DNA of 64,000 nucleotides from Torreya grandis (lineage: Eukaryota; Streptophyta; Pinopsida; Cupressales; Taxaceae). The stretch lies in contig JARHVA010001739.1 of NCBI GenBank assembly GCA_037957365.1, forward strand, positions 1,922,001 through 1,986,000, read 5' to 3'. The position numbers and the translations under genes were made by a program. Below, piece after piece: positions 60,150 to 64,000 of the stretch (within the stretch, counting starts at the first letter, position 1; the number at the start of each line of letters is the position of its first letter). The notes beneath the pieces are model-generated. The model worked only from the letters and a program-made list of their open reading frames with translations. It made no database searches and was not told the DNA's origin.

Positions 60150-61430
60150 TGATTTTAGTTAGCACTGGAAAATTCTCCTCAAGGAGCTTGTGGTTCAAAG
60201 TGCAGTCAATATGTCCATTTTCTGTGTGTATGATGCATTGTAGTGAATGTTGGTATGAGTACTTTCAAGTTTGTTGATAGTTTGTGCAATGTGCCAAAAA
60301 ATCTATTGAAGAAGCAATTGTCAAGACTGGATACTCATAATCATTACAAAATGGCTGGAAAGGTGAAGCGTGTTTTTTTTTTTGGTTTCAACAAAAACTT
60401 GACCTGCAAACCAAAATTATGCTTAGTCATATTATGAGATAATTGAAATGCTAAAAATTGTGCAAAGCCATATTTTTGTATTCGAAAGTGATGAGTGTGA
60501 AATAGATGCTTGCCTCAATGTTTTCTTTTGCCAAACTTTGTAGATGGGCTTTTGTATATTGGTCATTCAACATGACTAAAAAACTGGACTGCCTTGCATG
60601 GAGCAAAGGGTGCCTCTACTTCAACTTCAGATGATGTTCTTGAAAAGCATTGTTAGTGTCTTTATTGATTATAGAGATTGGTGCAGGCTAGGATATAGAT
60701 GTTTGTAGGTGTCATTAATTAGAAAGTGGGAAAAAACTGTTAAAATGTTAGTTTTTTAAAAATCAATATACATGTGTATGTTTTGATATAGATCAAAAAC
60801 CATTACAAATGATGATGAAATAGAAATAATATATTTGGGTGAGATTTTTTACTGTTGCCATGTCTTATTTAGATTCGCCATCTTTGAGATGGAGCTCATG
60901 TTGATTGTATTATTTTTGGTGTCCAATTACAATAGCACCAAATGAACCCATTGCATATGGATTGTTTGAGTCAACAAGATCTTGTATAGTAGTGTAAGGG
61001 GTAAGTCTACACTCTTTACAAATAGTTGCGATGTTTTCCATAGTGCTATTAGGATGCAATACAAGGTAGAAATCAACATCACCTCTCTCATATTGGCTTC
61101 TATTCTTTATTATGAAATCTATCATCCAAACACTTTTTCCAAGAGATAAATATTGTACGAATTTATCAATCAGCTTGGTTTTGATGTTGATTATTATTGT
61201 CATTTGACCAATTCTATCAAAAAAATCAACGTGCAATATTGTTGTATTTATTGGAGAGTTTGGATTTTTTTATGAAACTAGGTCTATAAATAACCAGTAC
61301 ATCACCTTCGAAAACATTGCCACATCTTGTTATGGATAGGTCAATGATCAAAAATGGCATAGTTGTCCTATGTTTGAGCTACAATCATGGTTTGCAAATA
61401 AAATTTTTGAATAAAAATATTCTATAATGG
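60150..61430 (-). pseudogene. RPA70-like protein relic, copy 2
   Basis: Minus-strand 61236-60910 is open for 108 codons: HVDFFDRIGQMTIIINIKTK, then LIDKFVQYLSLGKSVWMIDF, then YERGDVDFYLVLHPNSTMEN, then IQDLVDSNNPYAMGSFGAIV and IGHQK. This spans the end of one RPA70 OB fold (DFYLVLHPNST resembles YEMTLHSNTS) and the start of the next (DLVDSNNPYAMGSFGAIVIG). It removes the frameshift seen in copy 1. The zinc finger at 60351-60277 has lost one Cys of each pair to Tyr (FCNDYEY, HCTNYQQ), so this copy would not bind zinc. Confidence 0.75.
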
Positions 61431-62920
61431 GATATAATGGAGAGCATTTTGAGACATAAAAGTTAAAGGAAATTGTTAGTTTCATACTTTTTTTTGAAAT
61501 GATATTTTTTCGTATATTGTTATTGCTTTAGAGAAATCTAGAAAATATAAAATTACCACTCCCCTATTTTTTGTTGCTCTATTTCTATATCCTGGCTGTT
61601 GTGTTTGTCTAGCTCCATGTTTAGTTTCCTACTTGCATCATGAAAATTGCATAAACATCTTTTTTTTGGCAATGTTAAGATAGCAAGAGTAGGAAAAGAT
61701 AGTGAGTTTTTTTTTTTTTTAATTAACAATAAATTTGTGTACTATGTTTATTCTTATTACATAAAGTGACCAAAAAAACAAAACATTGCCATTTTGGTGG
61801 CTTTTGTTGTTTTGATATTGTTTCCTAGATAGTCTACTTCTGTGGCTCCAGATCTTGCTTTATGCAGAGCTTACGACAATGCCATAGATCATTTCAAGAA
61901 ACAATAAATTAGATGTAGGTTTATGTCAATGATGAGAAGAAAAAAAATTTGGACATCAAAATGTTTACAAACATATAAATATATGTTTAATCAACACAAT
62001 AAACAAAATATATTTCTTTTAGAGAGTCTCAGTATGAAAATCACAGTAGTACTAGTTCTATTACAATATCCATGTATAAACTATAAAAAACAATGAGGTA
62101 AATCTTGGTTGGTTCTTTGCTTGCGGTAATGAATGACGACACTTATTTTTTTATCATTGTGATTGCTAACAATCAGATCAGAATGACCATGTTGATCAAT
62201 AGTTGTTTGAGTATATGTTTCCTACATCAAAACATGGCAATACTGTTTTTTTTTGTTTTTTGTTTTTTGTTTTTTTTCTTACGTTATAGCATAGCCTCGA
62301 ATCTAAATTTGTTGTTTGCATAATAAATATTTAGTGGCTAGGATATATAATTTTATGTCAGAAATTATTGTTTTTTTCATTTGTAGTTGTTATAACCTTA
62401 ATTTTTGAACACTACACTATTTACAAACACACAATGAATATTACACTAAAAAATCGTAGCAGCACCAATTTTATAAGTGTAGTTAAAACATGAATAATAA
62501 AAACTAGGCCTAAAACATACCTATTTCCAAACTCTGGATAAGTTGTATACTTAGTGAGCTTAGTAAGATGTTTGTCTATCTTTACAAAGTCAACAATTAG
62601 TTTGGATAGGTCTGAAATCCTTTCATTCAAATTAAGAACTTAGTGGTTAGGATATAAAATTCTATTTTAGAATGTGCTATGTTTCAATTGTTACAAACAT
62701 TCATTTATCCAATTATGTAACAATTACTAATATGTGAGTAATAGAAACCAGCCTTGAAACTTACCTATGTTCAAACCCATGATGTGGTGTATGCTCAATG
62801 AGCTTGTTATTGAGTTGAATAGTGTTGTTTTTTATGTCTAAAAGAATGCATAAGGTTGTCATTATTTTCATAGAATTACACCTTTGTTTTCTTTTACTAG
62901 TGTTCAAATAGTATCATTCA
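61431..62920. other. Non-coding stretch between RPA and endonuclease segments, copy 2
   Basis: Duplicate of 19611-21070. The (TTTTTTG)n tract is shorter and imperfect (about 62243-62278). No gene is visible. Confidence 0.35.
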
Positions 62921-62929
62921 TGACTAGGT

Positions 62930-63300
62930 AGATAGAATTGTGTTCAGTTCAATAAGTATCTACTGCTAGAATCTGGTTATATTTTTTTAAAGTATTTGAC
63001 CATACATGGTCTATGATTCTATTTGCATATTTTTTATGTTTTCCAGGAAAGAAATGCATGTTACAAGCTAACATGTGTTTCTCAAGAAGCATTTTTACCT
63101 TGTTGGAGGTGGACATATCAATATTAAAGTCTCCTAATATGTATATTTATTTTGATGATATTGCATTTTATAGTGTTTACTCTACAACATTTATGATATC
63201 TAAAATAGAAGTAGGTGGAGATTCATATATGTTTACAATCTTAAATACATGTTGGTGTATTTCAATTTATATTGAAAATTCTTTTGTTTGATTTCCACTA
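62930..63300 (-). pseudogene. Helentron EEP endonuclease relic, copy 2
   Basis: The minus strand from 63200 reads SPPTSILDIINVVE, then after stops IYILGDFNIDMSTSNK, then LLEKHMLACNMHFFPGKHKK, then IIDHVWSN and TEHNSIYLVM. It keeps the natural IYILGDFNID strand that copy 1 has lost. The terminal motif has changed from TDH to TEH, and a stop precedes it. The two copies together show the whole domain, but neither is intact. Confidence 0.75.
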
Positions 63301-63499
63301 TATTGCATTGGATTTGAAGTAGTAACATTTGTTTTAGCACATATCATAACATCATGAACATTTTGTATTGAATGACAAGTTTCAAAATTTGGAAATTAGT
63401 TAAAAGTGCTAGCACTTGACATGTATGTTTATTATAAGCATAGTATGCCGCATCTCATCAAATCATGGTCGTTGACAATATCTTCCAAATGTGGTTAGA

Positions 63500-64000
63500 G
63501 GCTGTGAGTGTTTGACGAACATACTACTATAGATGAGTTAATAATACATGATTGTAAGCTATGTTGTAATACTCATCTTGACTATGATTTTAATCTTGAC
63601 ATCTCATTAGAATTTTTTAATTTGAGCTTGAAGTTTTTGTTTGTAAGTGGGCTTAGTACAAATAGTGATTCCATAGTTTTTACAAGATAAAGTGTTGTAT
63701 ATAACAATCCATGCCTATGTACACCCAGTGGCTTGAATGTAATACCTTCCATGGTTAGATCTATGTATTGTACATGCACAAGCTAGTTGTACTAGGAATT
63801 GGTTTCATATTATTAATATTTTTTGGTGAGTAGGGTTTGGAGCAGGTTTTGACATACAAAAGATCAGAGTCCAACTTTATTCAATATGGCTTCTATATAA
63901 ATGAATGTGTTTTGATATTTGAAAATTCCCAATGTGACTTTCATTGAATTTCACCTAGACAATGTTGTTGTTATCTTATTTGGTGTATGATTTAATTATA
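63500..64000 (-). pseudogene. Pif1 helicase C-terminal part, copy 2, cut by window end
   Basis: Frame 63779-63582 reads VQYIDLTMEGITFKPLGVHR then HGLLYTTLYLVKTMESLFVL, motif VI with the conserved Thr of GLTY changed to Leu. The remaining helicase motifs V to I would lie beyond the window to the right, as they do in copy 1. Confidence 0.75.

Larger units (their letters stand above)
44635..64000 (+). repeat. Copy 2 of the large segmental duplication, runs off the window
   Basis: Matches 1884-22108 in sequence, order and strand. Relative to copy 1 it lacks 911 bp (junction near 45545), has about 60 bp extra in the endonuclease domain (63140-63200), and differs in microsatellites. The window ends inside the helicase, so the true right end is not seen. 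Confidence 0.95.

Noticed and set aside
1..64000. tRNA, rRNA, CRISPR arrays or bacterial-type operons
   Set aside because: No tRNA cloverleaf, rRNA core or spaced repeat array was recognised. Tiny broken frames, GT-AG introns and plant retroelements indicate a plant nuclear genome.

Overview
This window looks like intergenic DNA from a large, repeat-rich land-plant nuclear genome. A gymnosperm is my best guess, but that is inference: the DNA is AT-rich, holds old Ty1/copia and L1-type LINE elements, and carries fragments of two plant genes with plant-like intron positions. I found no intact host gene, rRNA, tRNA or CRISPR array. Everything coding that I recognise is a decayed mobile-element protein or a captured gene fragment.

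The main feature is a large direct duplication. Copy 1 (about 1884-22108) and copy 2 (about 44635 to the window end) share the same elements in the same order. From left to right these are the end of a copia LTR, a minus-strand DUF4283/CCHC relic, a tRNA-like SINE dimer, a minus-strand LINE of about 5.6 kb, an AT-rich block with a 393-bp-period repeat, a minus-strand fragment of a COP1-interacting-protein-7-like (CIP7-like) gene with introns, RPA70-like sequence, an endonuclease domain and the C-terminal end of a Pif1-type helicase. Copy 2 is cut by the window end just before helicase motif V.

In copy 1 the minus-strand element continues to 27.3 kb. Reading leftwards from there, it has an OTU cysteine protease, a cysteine motif, a Helitron N-terminal domain, a Rep nuclease with an HUH motif, a Pif1 helicase (motifs I-III, V, VI), an endonuclease/exonuclease/phosphatase (EEP) domain, and RPA OB-fold and zinc-finger segments. 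OTU plus EEP endonuclease is the hallmark of the Helentron/Helitron2 (HLE2) lineage. RPA is better known from canonical plant Helitrons. The combination, and the gene fragments next to it (CIP7-like at 16 kb, RAB1/RABD-like at 28.4 kb), are the most interesting content here.

The stretch between the duplicate arms (28.6-44.8 kb) holds poorly resolved DNA, a minus-strand copia remnant (RT scrap near 34.2 kb, fairly well-preserved gag 36-37.6 kb, PBS and LTR edge at 37.6 kb), and a complete but dead plus-strand copia (39722-44818) with both LTRs, PBS, PPT and a near-matching TSD. The LTR end and flank of that copia recur at 1884-2065, so the duplication is younger than the copia insertion, and its left edge lies inside LTR sequence. 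The first 1.9 kb, left of the duplication, carries a decayed charged coiled-coil-like reading frame of unknown origin.
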